Assembly: GCF_017745275.1 (NCBI RefSeq)
Contig: NZ_JAGHZS010000002.1
Span: 793,859-857,858, forward strand
Source of the DNA: Chitinophaga sp.
GTDB taxonomy: Bacteria > Bacteroidota > Bacteroidia > Chitinophagales > Chitinophagaceae
Direction of reading: 5' to 3'
DNA: 64,000 nt
The position numbers and the translations under genes were made by a program. Within the stretch, counting starts at the first letter, position 1, and every line of letters starts with the position of its first letter. This document shows, one piece after another, positions 8,714 through 17,353 of the stretch. The notes beneath the pieces are model-generated. The model was not told where the DNA came from and ran no database searches. It was given only the letters and a program-made list of their open reading frames with translations.

Positions 8714-9508
8714 ATGGCATTATCATTATCACTCACCGGAAAGGTAGTCCTGGTATCCGGTGTAACCTCCGGTATTGGAAAAGGTATTGCGTTGATGATG
8801 GGCAAAGCTGGAGCGATGGTAGCCGGCTGTGGCCTTGATCCGGCTGAAAGCCCCGCTGCAAGGGAGTTCCTGGTTGAGCTGCATGCAGCAGGTGCAACGG
8901 GCATGTATATCCAGGCAGATATCACCGACGCGATGCAACAGCGCAACCTGGTAAACCAGGTTATCACAGCCTGGGGGCGGCTGGATATTTTAGTATCCAA
9001 CGCGGGCGCTAATTTTTTCGAAGGCGCTGCTGATTGTACAGAAGAGCAATGGCAGCAAAATATAGAATTGAATCTGGCCTCGCACTGGCGGCTGTGTAAA
9101 CTATGTCGCCCATACCTGGCAACATCCGGGCAAGGTGTGATTATTATTATCAGCTCCAATCAGGCATATACTACCATACCGGGCTGTTTTCCCTATAATG
9201 TAGCAAAAACGGCGCTTACCGGCCTTGTAAGAGCGTTGGCCATTGAATGGGGACCATTCATCCGCGTGGTAGGATTGGCACCGGGATTTATAGATACGCC
9301 GGGTAATCAACAGTGGTTCGCTTCTTTCCCCGATCCTGCTGCTGAGCGCGCACGTACAATACAACTTCACCCGGTGAAACGCCTGGGTACACCAGACGAA
9401 ACCGGTGCCTGGTGCGTTTTCCTGGCCAGCGAATACGGCAGCTTTGCGTCGGGTACCACTTACGTGGTGGATGGAGGGAGATCTGCATTGCTACAAGACC
9501 AGGTATAA
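8714..9508 (+). CDS. Short-chain dehydrogenase/reductase (SDR)
   Basis: A 264-residue classical SDR. The cofactor motif is SGVTSGIGKGIA near residues 15-26, followed by NAGA, the catalytic Ser in the IIISSNQA segment, and Tyr161/Lys165 in YNVAK. The C-terminal GTTYVVDGG is usual for FabG-like SDRs. It is the last gene of the RraA-GH2-dehydratase operon, ending just before a strong intrinsic terminator. In this context it most likely oxidises a released sugar (aldose or lactone-forming step) or reduces a keto acid. NAD versus NADP preference is not safely readable. Confidence 0.92.
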   Translation: MALSLSLTGKVVLVSGVTSGIGKGIALMMGKAGAMVAGCGLDPAESPAAREFLVELHAAGATGMYIQADITDAMQQRNLVNQVITAWGRLDILVSNAGANFFEGAADCTEEQWQQNIELNLASHWRLCKLCRPYLATSGQGVIIIISSNQAYTTIPGCFPYNVAKTALTGLVRALAIEWGPFIRVVGLAPGFIDTPGNQQWFASFPDPAAERARTIQLHPVKRLGTPDETGAWCVFLASEYGSFASGTTYVVDGGRSALLQDQV

Positions 9509-9516
9509 AAAAATGC

Positions 9517-9543
9517 AAAAAGCCATCGAATAGATGGCTTTTT
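9517..9543 (+). terminator. Intrinsic terminator of the RraA-GH2-SDR operon
   Basis: An 11-bp perfect stem (AAAAAGCCATC at 9517-9527 and GATGGCTTTTT at 9533-9543) with a 5-nt loop, 9 bp after the SDR stop. The T-run forms the 3' arm. The flanking A-run would let it work on the minus strand too, ending the YXWGXW gene's transcript. Confidence 0.85.
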
Positions 9544-9610
9544 ACAATGGATGAAATGGATGAGGAGTTTGCAGGATGAAATAATAGGGTGAGATGAAAC
9601 AGTTAAAGCG

Positions 9611-10669
9611 CTAATGTCTTCCCCGACCGCCGCCACCATGGCCGCCACCACCGCCGAAATGTTCTCCGCCGCCGCGAGGCATGCCACCACCGTTCATATG
9701 CGGCTGTGAGAAATGGGGCTGGTGCTGCATGGCCACCATGCGATTACCACCACCGTTGCTAAAATGATTTTCCCTTGGTGCAGGATTATTGAAATGAGTC
9801 TCTCGAGGCGCAGGATTATTAAAGTGATTTTCTCCTCCATTAACACGATTGCTGCTATTGTTAAAATGATTGCCGCCATCGCTGTTATTCATACGCGCCG
9901 TTGCATTGTTGTTGCTGAAATGATTGGGTTGTGCACCGCCATGATTTCCTTCCGGTGAAGGTGAAGTAGTACCCTGCCTCACCGTGTGATTTCCGCCCAT
10001 GATACGTCCGCTGTTGCCGGCAGCCAGCATACTCCGGTTATTCCGTGCATTTTGTTCATGCGATAATTGTGCTGAAGTTGCATTGATATGCTGCTCATTC
10101 ATCGCTGCCGTTTCTACACGTGTAGGCCTGGCCGTAATACCACCAGGGCCATTAAAGCTGCTGCGGTTGTTGACAACAGTGTTGTTATTGATGTAGGTGT
10201 TGTTCACATAGGTGTTATGTACAATAGTGGTATTCACGTTTGAATAAGCCGTGTTGTAATGGTAGGAATTGCCCCGCCACATACCGCCATAGAAGCCCGA
10301 ACCACAATAACCATAACCGTAATTAACACCACCGTAGAATCCTACATGAGGTCCCCAGTAGCCGGCATGCCAGCTATAAATACCCCCTGCAAATCCCCAG
10401 TAACCTGGTGTCCAGAGTACTCCTACGCGCGGTGGCATCACCCATGCACCCGGTATCCAGTAATAACCGTCCGGTCCGTAAGCCCAGTAGCCCGGTGTCC
10501 AGATATAGCCGTCATATGGACAGGGAGGTTGTGTATATACCCGCAGTGGGGGAGGTGCTACCCGGATAGAAACGCCTACGCCCACACTTACCTGCGCATA
10601 TGCTGTTGATCCGGTGCCGATTACTGCTGCCAGCAACAGTAAAGCGATGGTGAACTTTTTCATGTTCAA
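9611..10669 (-). CDS. Exported YXWGXW-repeat protein with Asn-rich and Gly/His-rich tail
   Basis: A 352-residue protein with a Sec signal peptide (IALLLLAAVIGTGSTAYAQ). Residues about 45-125 are aromatic repeats of the YXWGXW/WxPGYW type (YIWTPGYWAYG, VLWTPGYWGFA, YSWHAGYWGPH). An Asn/Thr-rich stretch follows, then short tandem units based on HFNNPAPRE, and finally a tail of Gly runs with His and Arg. YXWGXW proteins are common exported Bacteroidota and Proteobacteria proteins of unknown role, thought to be envelope- or metal-associated. It is divergent from PUL 1 across a 450-bp gap. Function not assignable. Confidence 0.85.
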   Translation of the reverse strand: MNMKKFTIALLLLAAVIGTGSTAYAQVSVGVGVSIRVAPPPLRVYTQPPCPYDGYIWTPGYWAYGPDGYYWIPGAWVMPPRVGVLWTPGYWGFAGGIYSWHAGYWGPHVGFYGGVNYGYGYCGSGFYGGMWRGNSYHYNTAYSNVNTTIVHNTYVNNTYINNNTVVNNRSSFNGPGGITARPTRVETAAMNEQHINATSAQLSHEQNARNNRSMLAAGNSGRIMGGNHTVRQGTTSPSPEGNHGGAQPNHFSNNNATARMNNSDGGNHFNNSSNRVNGGENHFNNPAPRETHFNNPAPRENHFSNGGGNRMVAMQHQPHFSQPHMNGGGMPRGGGEHFGGGGGHGGGGRGRH

Positions 10670-11123
10670 TATGGTTTTTCCATTGGTTGGACCCCGGGGA
10701 AAGGAGAAAGTTTAAAAAGTAATAGTCTACAAAACTTGTGTACTAATAAAATTATCTTTACTTTTACGCCGTTGTTCAACATACAGCGTCGTCAGCACTA
10801 CTTACAGCAGGAACGAAAGCCCTTATAGTTTTTAGCACCACCACATAAAACTATCAGGAAGACAACGCTATGGCACAACACCATTCTCAACCAATAAAAC
10901 AAGCCAGATGTCAACATCTCACATCTTCTCTATGAGCGACGGAACAAGGTGCTGTTTCGTCTGTTGCGCTATGCAGTAGCCATTTTCCGGCACCTTCTTT
11001 TTAATACTTATTCATTCATGCTGTTCATTCAACCAGGTGACAGTGGGCATATTGTGCCCCTTACTCACACTGTATAGGCTTTCCTGTTATCTGATGTGGT
11101 CACGGTACTGATCAGCAGATTAA
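10670..11123. other. 454-bp intergenic region between YXWGXW gene and susC of PUL 1
   Basis: No convincing gene. It must hold both divergent promoters. A near-consensus -7 box (TATCTTTA) sits at 10753-10760 on the plus strand, giving a leader of about 360 nt for the SusC gene. A 9-bp hairpin (10938-10946 with 10953-10961, one G-U pair) with no T-run lies inside that leader. A 21-codon reading frame begins at 10870 but has no other support. The long leader could carry post-transcriptional control, though I recognise no known riboswitch. Confidence 0.4.
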
Positions 11124-14100
11124 ATGTTGTTTACAATGCGACAAATTTTACGAGATAAACACCTGTTAAAAACGGGCTTCTTCCTGTTATTTATTTTCCC
11201 TGTTGTGCTGCTGGCACAAACGCCAGGTACACCACTGATCAACTCTCATCTCACCGGCGTAGTGGTGGATGCTAAAACGCACGAACCGCTACCAGGCGCC
11301 GTGATAAATATTAAAGGGACCACCCATGGCGTATCTGCCGATGCTGCCGGACGATTTACTTTTGTTACCGGGCAAAAATTTCCATACATACTAATCGTTA
11401 GTTACGTTGGTTATCGTCGCCTGGAAATCACGGCCAACGGGGAACACATCGAAATTCCGCTGGAACCGGCACAAAGTCAGCTGAACGATGTGGTAGTGGT
11501 AGGCTATGGCACACAGAAAAAAAGTGACCTCACCGGCGCTATTGCCGCCGTTTCCGGTCCCTTGCTAAAGCAACCACTCAGCTCTGTAGATCAGGCACTG
11601 AAAGGCGCTGTGGCTGGTGTACAGGTAACGCAAACCTCCGGGCAGCCCGGAGGAGGCGTGAGTATCCGCGTTCGCGGAGGTAGCTCCATACAAGGTGGAA
11701 ATGAACCACTTTATGTGATAGATGGATTTCCGATTTATAACAGTCCTGCCGGGCCCGGTATCCTCACCGGTACACCGGTAAATCCGCTGGCCAGCATCAA
11801 TCCATCTGATATTGAAAGTGTAGATATCCTGAAAGATGCTTCTGCCACCGCCATTTATGGCTCCCGCGGCGCCAACGGCGTAGTGATTATTACTACCCGC
11901 AAAGGAAAGGCCGACAGGAACAGCATTACCTATGAAGGTAGTTACGGTGTGCAATCGCTTCGCAAAAAAATAGATGTGCTCAACGCACATGATTTCGCGA
12001 TCCTGAGAAACGATGCTTTCTATGATACCGATCCTTCCAAAGGAAAGTACCAATACCTGTCGCAGGCCGACATTGATAAACTGGGAGCTGGCACCGACTG
12101 GCAGGATGCTGCCTTCCGCACAGCTCCGCAACAAAATCATCAGTTGTCGGTGAGCGGGGGAACCGCCAAAACACGGTACTTTATTTCCGGTAACTATTTT
12201 GATCAGACGGGTATACTGAAAAATACAGATTTCTCACGCATTGGTTTGCGTGCCAACATAGATGCGCAACCCTATGATAAGTTGAAAATCGGCGCCAATC
12301 TCACCGTGAGTAAATCTGACGCAAACGTTGCGCCTTCCGGCATTATCACTTCCCTGCTGCAGATGCCGCCTACCGCCACCATCTACGATGCCAGCGGCAA
12401 CTACACCCTGCGTAATCCATTTGAAAATATTTTTGCAAATCCAATTGCCACCCTACAGGAGCAGATTAACAAGTCCACCGCCAACCGCCTGTTAGGTACT
12501 GCCTTCGCAGAATACAACCTGGTAGAAGGATTAAACCTGAAAGTGTTGCTCGGTACCGACGTAAGTAATAATACCGAAAAAAATTACATACCGGCCTCTA
12601 TTTATGAAGGGCTGTTAACGAAAGGAAATGCCGCTAAAGGTACTTACAACAGCTATTCCTGGCTCAATGAAAACACCATCTCCTATAGTCGTGTATTCCA
12701 TCGACACTCGCTGGATGTGTTGGCCGGATTTACCCAGCAGGAATTTAAAAGCGATGTTACCAGGGCCGGCGCACAGCGCTTTGTAACAGATGAGCTGACG
12801 TATAATAACCTGCAGGGCGGATCTACCTTGGTTCGGCCTTATTCCGACGCTACTGCATGGGTATTGCATTCTTATCTCTCCCGGGTAAATTATAATTATA
12901 ACAGTCGCTATTATTTTACGGCCAGTATCCGCGCAGATGGATCTTCCCGCTTCGGTAAAGGCAACAAGTGGGGCTACTTCCCCTCTGCGGCGGCTTCATG
13001 GCGAGTGAGCAATGAATCATTTTTTGCACCCTTGTTAAAAAAAATCAGTGACCTGAAACTCAGGGCCAGCTTCGGTACTACCGGTAACCTTGAAATAGGA
13101 GAGTACCAGTCGCTCGCCACTTTATATACATTGGGATACCTTTTCGGAAAAGAAGTAGCCACAGGGTTTGCGCCTTCCCGCCTGGCAAATGACCACCTCG
13201 GCTGGGAGAAAACCTTCCAGTACAATGGGGGCATAGATATCGGGTTTTTGGATAACCGGTTGTTGCTGACCCTCGATGCCTATTATAAAAAAACAACCAA
13301 CCTGCTCCTGAATGTAGAAATACCGTGGACTTCCGGGCAGGCATCTTCCCTGCAAAACTTCGGTAGCGTACAGAATAAAGGAATAGAAATAAGCGTAAGC
13401 AGCAAGAATTTCGTAGGGGCGTTCACGTGGGGAACGGATTTAAATGTTTCCCTGAACCGTAATCGCGTGTTAACTATTGGAAACGGCGCGAAGTCGTATA
13501 TCAGCGGCAACTACATTATACGTGTGGGCGAGCCGCTGGGCAGCTTCTATGGCACGGTAACCGACGGTATCCTGCAAACCGGGGAAGAAGGAAAGAAAGG
13601 GAAGCTGACGGGCAATGCTGTTCCTAAACCGGGCGACAGGCTATATAAAGATATCAACGGAGATGGCACTTTTACTACGGCTGCCGACAGAACGATTATC
13701 GGCAATGCACAACCGGATTTTATTTTTGGCCTCACCAACAACTTCTCGTGGAAGGGATTTAATTTGTCGCTGCTGCTACAAGGGTCCTATGGCAATCAAA
13801 TATTGAATTCCAACCGCCAATCGCTGGAGCTGTTTAACGGTCAGCAAGGAGCGGCAGCATCTGCCCTGGACCGCTGGACGCCAACAAATCCAAGTCAGGC
13901 AATACCCCGCGCAAAGCTGGATCCGGCGCCGGTTTTCTCCGACCGCTTTATTGAAGACGGTTCTTTCCTGCGGGTGAAGAGCATCACGCTGGGATATACA
14001 CTGCCTAAACGAATCACCGGGAAAATATCGGCGGTGAATGTATTCGCCACTGCACAAAATTTATTCACGTGGACCAAATACACCGGTTTCGATCCGGAAG

Positions 14101-14192
14101 TGACTTCCGGGAACAACGTTTCACCGGGAACAGACCTGGGTATTTACCCGGTAGCACGTACTATTAGCGGCGGCGCCAGGATTACTTTCTAA
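11124..14192 (+). CDS. SusC/RagA-type TonB-linked outer-membrane glycan transporter (PUL 1)
   Basis: A 1022-residue SusC protein. After a signal peptide (TGFFLLFIFPVVLLAQ) comes a carboxypeptidase-regulatory-like domain (LTGVVVDAKTHEPLPGAVI). The TonB box and plug follow with DVVVVGYGTQKKSDLTGAI and the DIESVDILKDASATAIYGSRGANGV motif, then a long beta barrel ending in ITF. With its SusD partner 31 bp downstream it should import an oligosaccharide through the outer membrane. Two sulfatases follow, so the ligand is probably a sulfated glycan. It has no STN signalling domain and no sigma/FecR pair, so regulation differs from PULs 3 and 4. MRQIL at 11136 is an alternative start. Confidence 0.95.
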   Translation: MLFTMRQILRDKHLLKTGFFLLFIFPVVLLAQTPGTPLINSHLTGVVVDAKTHEPLPGAVINIKGTTHGVSADAAGRFTFVTGQKFPYILIVSYVGYRRLEITANGEHIEIPLEPAQSQLNDVVVVGYGTQKKSDLTGAIAAVSGPLLKQPLSSVDQALKGAVAGVQVTQTSGQPGGGVSIRVRGGSSIQGGNEPLYVIDGFPIYNSPAGPGILTGTPVNPLASINPSDIESVDILKDASATAIYGSRGANGVVIITTRKGKADRNSITYEGSYGVQSLRKKIDVLNAHDFAILRNDAFYDTDPSKGKYQYLSQADIDKLGAGTDWQDAAFRTAPQQNHQLSVSGGTAKTRYFISGNYFDQTGILKNTDFSRIGLRANIDAQPYDKLKIGANLTVSKSDANVAPSGIITSLLQMPPTATIYDASGNYTLRNPFENIFANPIATLQEQINKSTANRLLGTAFAEYNLVEGLNLKVLLGTDVSNNTEKNYIPASIYEGLLTKGNAAKGTYNSYSWLNENTISYSRVFHRHSLDVLAGFTQQEFKSDVTRAGAQRFVTDELTYNNLQGGSTLVRPYSDATAWVLHSYLSRVNYNYNSRYYFTASIRADGSSRFGKGNKWGYFPSAAASWRVSNESFFAPLLKKISDLKLRASFGTTGNLEIGEYQSLATLYTLGYLFGKEVATGFAPSRLANDHLGWEKTFQYNGGIDIGFLDNRLLLTLDAYYKKTTNLLLNVEIPWTSGQASSLQNFGSVQNKGIEISVSSKNFVGAFTWGTDLNVSLNRNRVLTIGNGAKSYISGNYIIRVGEPLGSFYGTVTDGILQTGEEGKKGKLTGNAVPKPGDRLYKDINGDGTFTTAADRTIIGNAQPDFIFGLTNNFSWKGFNLSLLLQGSYGNQILNSNRQSLELFNGQQGAAASALDRWTPTNPSQAIPRAKLDPAPVFSDRFIEDGSFLRVKSITLGYTLPKRITGKISAVNVFATAQNLFTWTKYTGFDPEVTSGNNVSPGTDLGIYPVARTISGGARITF

Positions 14193-14223
14193 TCCATATT
14201 GTTTATCTAAAAAATCAGGACAC

Positions 14224-15693
14224 ATGAAAAAGATATATATCGCTCTACTGCTGGTTATTACGGCGGCATCCTGCTCCAGGCTGGATGAACAGCCGGAAGC
14301 AGTGATTACTTCCGATAATTTTTATAAGAATGAAGCAGAAGCCACGGCAGCGGTAACTGCCGCCTATCGTAAATTGTATGAAACAGGACAATCACTGTAC
14401 AACAGCCTTTTCCAGATAGGCGTGGAAATGGCGACTGATGATTATGAAGCAGGCCCCAGGGCCCGTAACGCCCATGTACGCGCTATCTCCGGTCTTACCC
14501 ACGATGCTTCCAACGATCGTATGGAGCAACTGTGGAAACAGAGCTATGATGCCATCAATGTATCTAATATCGCCATTGATCAGATTGCGTTGATCCGTAA
14601 AGGTAGTATCAACGAAACCATTAGAACGCGTTTGATCAATGAAGCAAAATTCCTGCGGGCACTACATTATTTTAACCTGGTGAGATGGTTTGGCGCAGTG
14701 CCATTGGTGCTGCATGCACCGGCATCATTGTCGCCGGACGCCTTATATGTTGAGAAAGCACCCGAACAGGCCGTATACCTGCAAATCATCCAGGACCTGC
14801 AGGATGCAGAACATCTGCCGGCACCGGCGGAATATGGCCCGGCAGATATTGGCCGCGCCACTGCCGGCTCCGCAAAGAGCCTGCTGGCCAAAGTATATCT
14901 TACAAAAAAAGACTGGCAACTGGCTGCCGATAAAAGTAAAGAGATCATTGATCTTCACTGGTATGAACTGTTTGAGAACTTTGCCGATGTATTTAATGTG
15001 GCGAAAAAAAACGGGAAGGAACATATTTTCTCTGCACAGTTCCAGGGAAACGCTGCATACCAGGGAAACAGCCTTGCCAGTCGCTCCGCTCCCAATGAAG
15101 TACCTGGTATTAACGGCGACTATGCCGACGCCATACACAAACAGGGAGGGCTATACGAAAGTTTTGGTGAAGGAGATGCCCGTAAAGCGGTCACATTTGT
15201 GACCCAGATGACCAGCCCCACAGATGGTAAACTGTACACCTTTGAACCACACCTGAATAAATATTATGATCCTGCCGTAGTAGGCAGCCAGGGCGAATCG
15301 TCTAAAAACTTACCTATTATCCGGTATGCAGAAGTATTGCTTATTTATGCAGAAGCATTGAATGAAGTGAATCATGGCCCTTCTGCTGCCGCATACGACG
15401 CCATTGATGCCGTACGGCAACGATCCAATGTGCCACGCCTGCAGGACGTAGCCCCCGGATTGAGTGCAGATAATTTCCGAGATAGCGTGTTCCAGGAGAG
15501 AAGGAAAGAACTGGTATATGAATACCAGCGTTGGTTTGACCTCGTAAGAAGAGGCCCTGATTATTATGTGAAAGTATTAAAGGCAGCAGGGAAAACGCTG
15601 GCGGCGCCCCGTCATATTCACTTTCCTACGCCACAACGGGAACTGAACCTAAATCCGAAGTTGAAACAAGACCCGCTTTGGGTGAACTATTAA
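14224..15693 (+). CDS. SusD/RagB-type glycan-binding outer-membrane lipoprotein (PUL 1)
   Basis: A 489-residue SusD protein with a lipoprotein signal (LLVITAASCS, lipid on the Cys). The TPR-rich SusD fold is recognisable from TSDNFYKNEAEATAAVTAAY, the AKFLRALHYFNLVRWFG motif, and the C-terminal RRKELVYEYQRWFDLVR and FPTPQRELNLNP segments. It sits on the SusC barrel as a ligand-capturing lid at the cell surface. It follows SusC by 31 bp and precedes the first sulfatase by 7 bp, clearly one operon. Confidence 0.95.
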   Translation: MKKIYIALLLVITAASCSRLDEQPEAVITSDNFYKNEAEATAAVTAAYRKLYETGQSLYNSLFQIGVEMATDDYEAGPRARNAHVRAISGLTHDASNDRMEQLWKQSYDAINVSNIAIDQIALIRKGSINETIRTRLINEAKFLRALHYFNLVRWFGAVPLVLHAPASLSPDALYVEKAPEQAVYLQIIQDLQDAEHLPAPAEYGPADIGRATAGSAKSLLAKVYLTKKDWQLAADKSKEIIDLHWYELFENFADVFNVAKKNGKEHIFSAQFQGNAAYQGNSLASRSAPNEVPGINGDYADAIHKQGGLYESFGEGDARKAVTFVTQMTSPTDGKLYTFEPHLNKYYDPAVVGSQGESSKNLPIIRYAEVLLIYAEALNEVNHGPSAAAYDAIDAVRQRSNVPRLQDVAPGLSADNFRDSVFQERRKELVYEYQRWFDLVRRGPDYYVKVLKAAGKTLAAPRHIHFPTPQRELNLNPKLKQDPLWVNY

Positions 15694-15700
15694 TACATAA

Positions 15701-17353
15701 ATGCCAACAATGAAACGAATATTATTCCTGCTCTCATGGCTTGCTGCTAGCCATGGGGGCTTTGCCCAGCAGAAACAGGCGTCGCGGCCCAACATCATCC
15801 TGATTATGGTGGATGACATGGGTTACTCCGATATCGCGCCTTATGGCTCAGAAATACACACGCCTAATCTCAGTCGCCTTGCGGCGGAAGGCCTGCGGCT
15901 ACAGGAGTTTTATAACAACTCCATCTGTGCGCCCACGCGTGCGTCGTTGCTTACCGGTCAATCGAATCACAAAGCCGGTGTAGGCTATTTTAACGTGAAC
16001 CTCGGTCTGCCTGCCTACCAGGGATACCTGAACAAAGAATCACTGACGCTGGCAGAAGTATTGAAGGAAGCGGGTTACAGCACGTTGATGTCGGGAAAAT
16101 GGCATGTGGGAGATGATAGTATTGCCTGGCCTAATCAGCGGGGTTTCGACCGTTTTTTTGGTTTTATTGGCGGCGCCAGCAACTATTTCGATATTGGTAA
16201 CTACCCGGATAAGGCGCCACCAGTACCGCTTGTAGAGAACAACCGTTCTTTCAACCTGCAACCGGGACAGTACCTCACCGACGAAATTGCCGGCCACGCG
16301 GTGAAATTCCTGGACGAACAAAGCAAATTAAACAAGCCTTTCTTTTTGTATGTAGCCTACAATGCGCCACACTGGCCGCTACAGGCATTGCCGGAAGATA
16401 TTGAAAAGTATAAAGGTCGTTATGCGATCGGCTGGGATTCATTGCGCCGGGAACGGATTGCTCAACAGAAAAAACTAGGCATCATTGCTCCCAATGCAAC
16501 GATTGCGCCGGATCCAGAAGTACCTGCCTGGGAAAGTCTTACCTACGACGAGCAGCAATTGTGGCAAAAGAAAATGGAGGTATATGCCGCCATGATTGAT
16601 CGTATGGACCAGGGCATCGGTAAGATATTGACGAAGTTAAAAGAGTTGAAGAAAGATGAGAATACGTTGATTGTATTTATCTCCGATAATGGCGCCCAGG
16701 GCGGTTTTATACCAACAGGCAGGAAAAGGCCACGCAGTTCCGGTCCTATTGGTTCTGCAGGATCTTATGATTACCAGGAACAGAGCTGGGCGCATGTATC
16801 TAATACGCCGTTCCGGTCTTACAAGGCCAGTGCCTATGAAGGCGGTATCAGCTCGCCGCTGATTGCCTGGTATCCTGCCAGGATCAAGGCAGGTAGCATC
16901 GCACGGGGTACGGCCCACCTGATCGACCTGGCGCCTACATTTTATGAAATAGGCGGCGCTGCGTATCCATCTTCCTACCATCATATCAACACAAATCCTT
17001 TACCTGGCATTAGTTTAACGCCATTGCTGTTTGCACAACAGGAAATTACCCGCAAGGTGCCGCTCTTCTGGGAACGGGCCGGCAACAGGGCGGTACGGCA
17101 AGGGAAGTGGAAATTGATTTCCTCCTGGCCATCCAAACAATGGGAACTGTATAACCTGGAAACAGACCGCGCAGAAACCAATAACCTGGCGGCACAGGAG
17201 CCACAGGTGGTAAAAGAACTGGCTGCTGCCTATGATAACTGGGCCAAAGAAAATGATGTGGTAGACTATGATAAAATAAAGCCCGCCGGTCCGGCTGGAT
17301 TTGCGGGCCCTACAGGCGGTGGTCAGCCTGCCGGAGGAAAACGGAATAAATAA
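15701..17353 (+). CDS. Exported S1-family sulfatase, first of a tandem pair
   Basis: A 550-residue sulfatase with a Sec signal (LLSWLAASHGGFAQ). The formylglycine motif is C76-A-P-T-R in NNSICAPTRASLLTGQ, with the metal ligands in MVDDMGYSD and later ISDNGAQ, and the MSGKWHVG motif. These periplasmic enzymes hydrolyse sulfate esters after Cys is converted to formylglycine by FGE (Cys-type). The gene ends in a Gly/Pro-rich tail (GPAGFAGPTGGGQPAGG) absent from its neighbour. It overlaps the next sulfatase by one base (TAATG), implying translational coupling. The two are clear paralogues, probably with different positional specificity. Confidence 0.94.
   Translation: MPTMKRILFLLSWLAASHGGFAQQKQASRPNIILIMVDDMGYSDIAPYGSEIHTPNLSRLAAEGLRLQEFYNNSICAPTRASLLTGQSNHKAGVGYFNVNLGLPAYQGYLNKESLTLAEVLKEAGYSTLMSGKWHVGDDSIAWPNQRGFDRFFGFIGGASNYFDIGNYPDKAPPVPLVENNRSFNLQPGQYLTDEIAGHAVKFLDEQSKLNKPFFLYVAYNAPHWPLQALPEDIEKYKGRYAIGWDSLRRERIAQQKKLGIIAPNATIAPDPEVPAWESLTYDEQQLWQKKMEVYAAMIDRMDQGIGKILTKLKELKKDENTLIVFISDNGAQGGFIPTGRKRPRSSGPIGSAGSYDYQEQSWAHVSNTPFRSYKASAYEGGISSPLIAWYPARIKAGSIARGTAHLIDLAPTFYEIGGAAYPSSYHHINTNPLPGISLTPLLFAQQEITRKVPLFWERAGNRAVRQGKWKLISSWPSKQWELYNLETDRAETNNLAAQEPQVVKELAAAYDNWAKENDVVDYDKIKPAGPAGFAGPTGGGQPAGGKRNK

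Noticed and set aside
10870..10935. A 21-codon reading frame (MAQHHSQPIKQ...) in the leader before PUL 1 susC
   Set aside because: No ribosome site, no promoter at a suitable distance and no known leader-peptide pattern; could be chance in a 450-bp gap.
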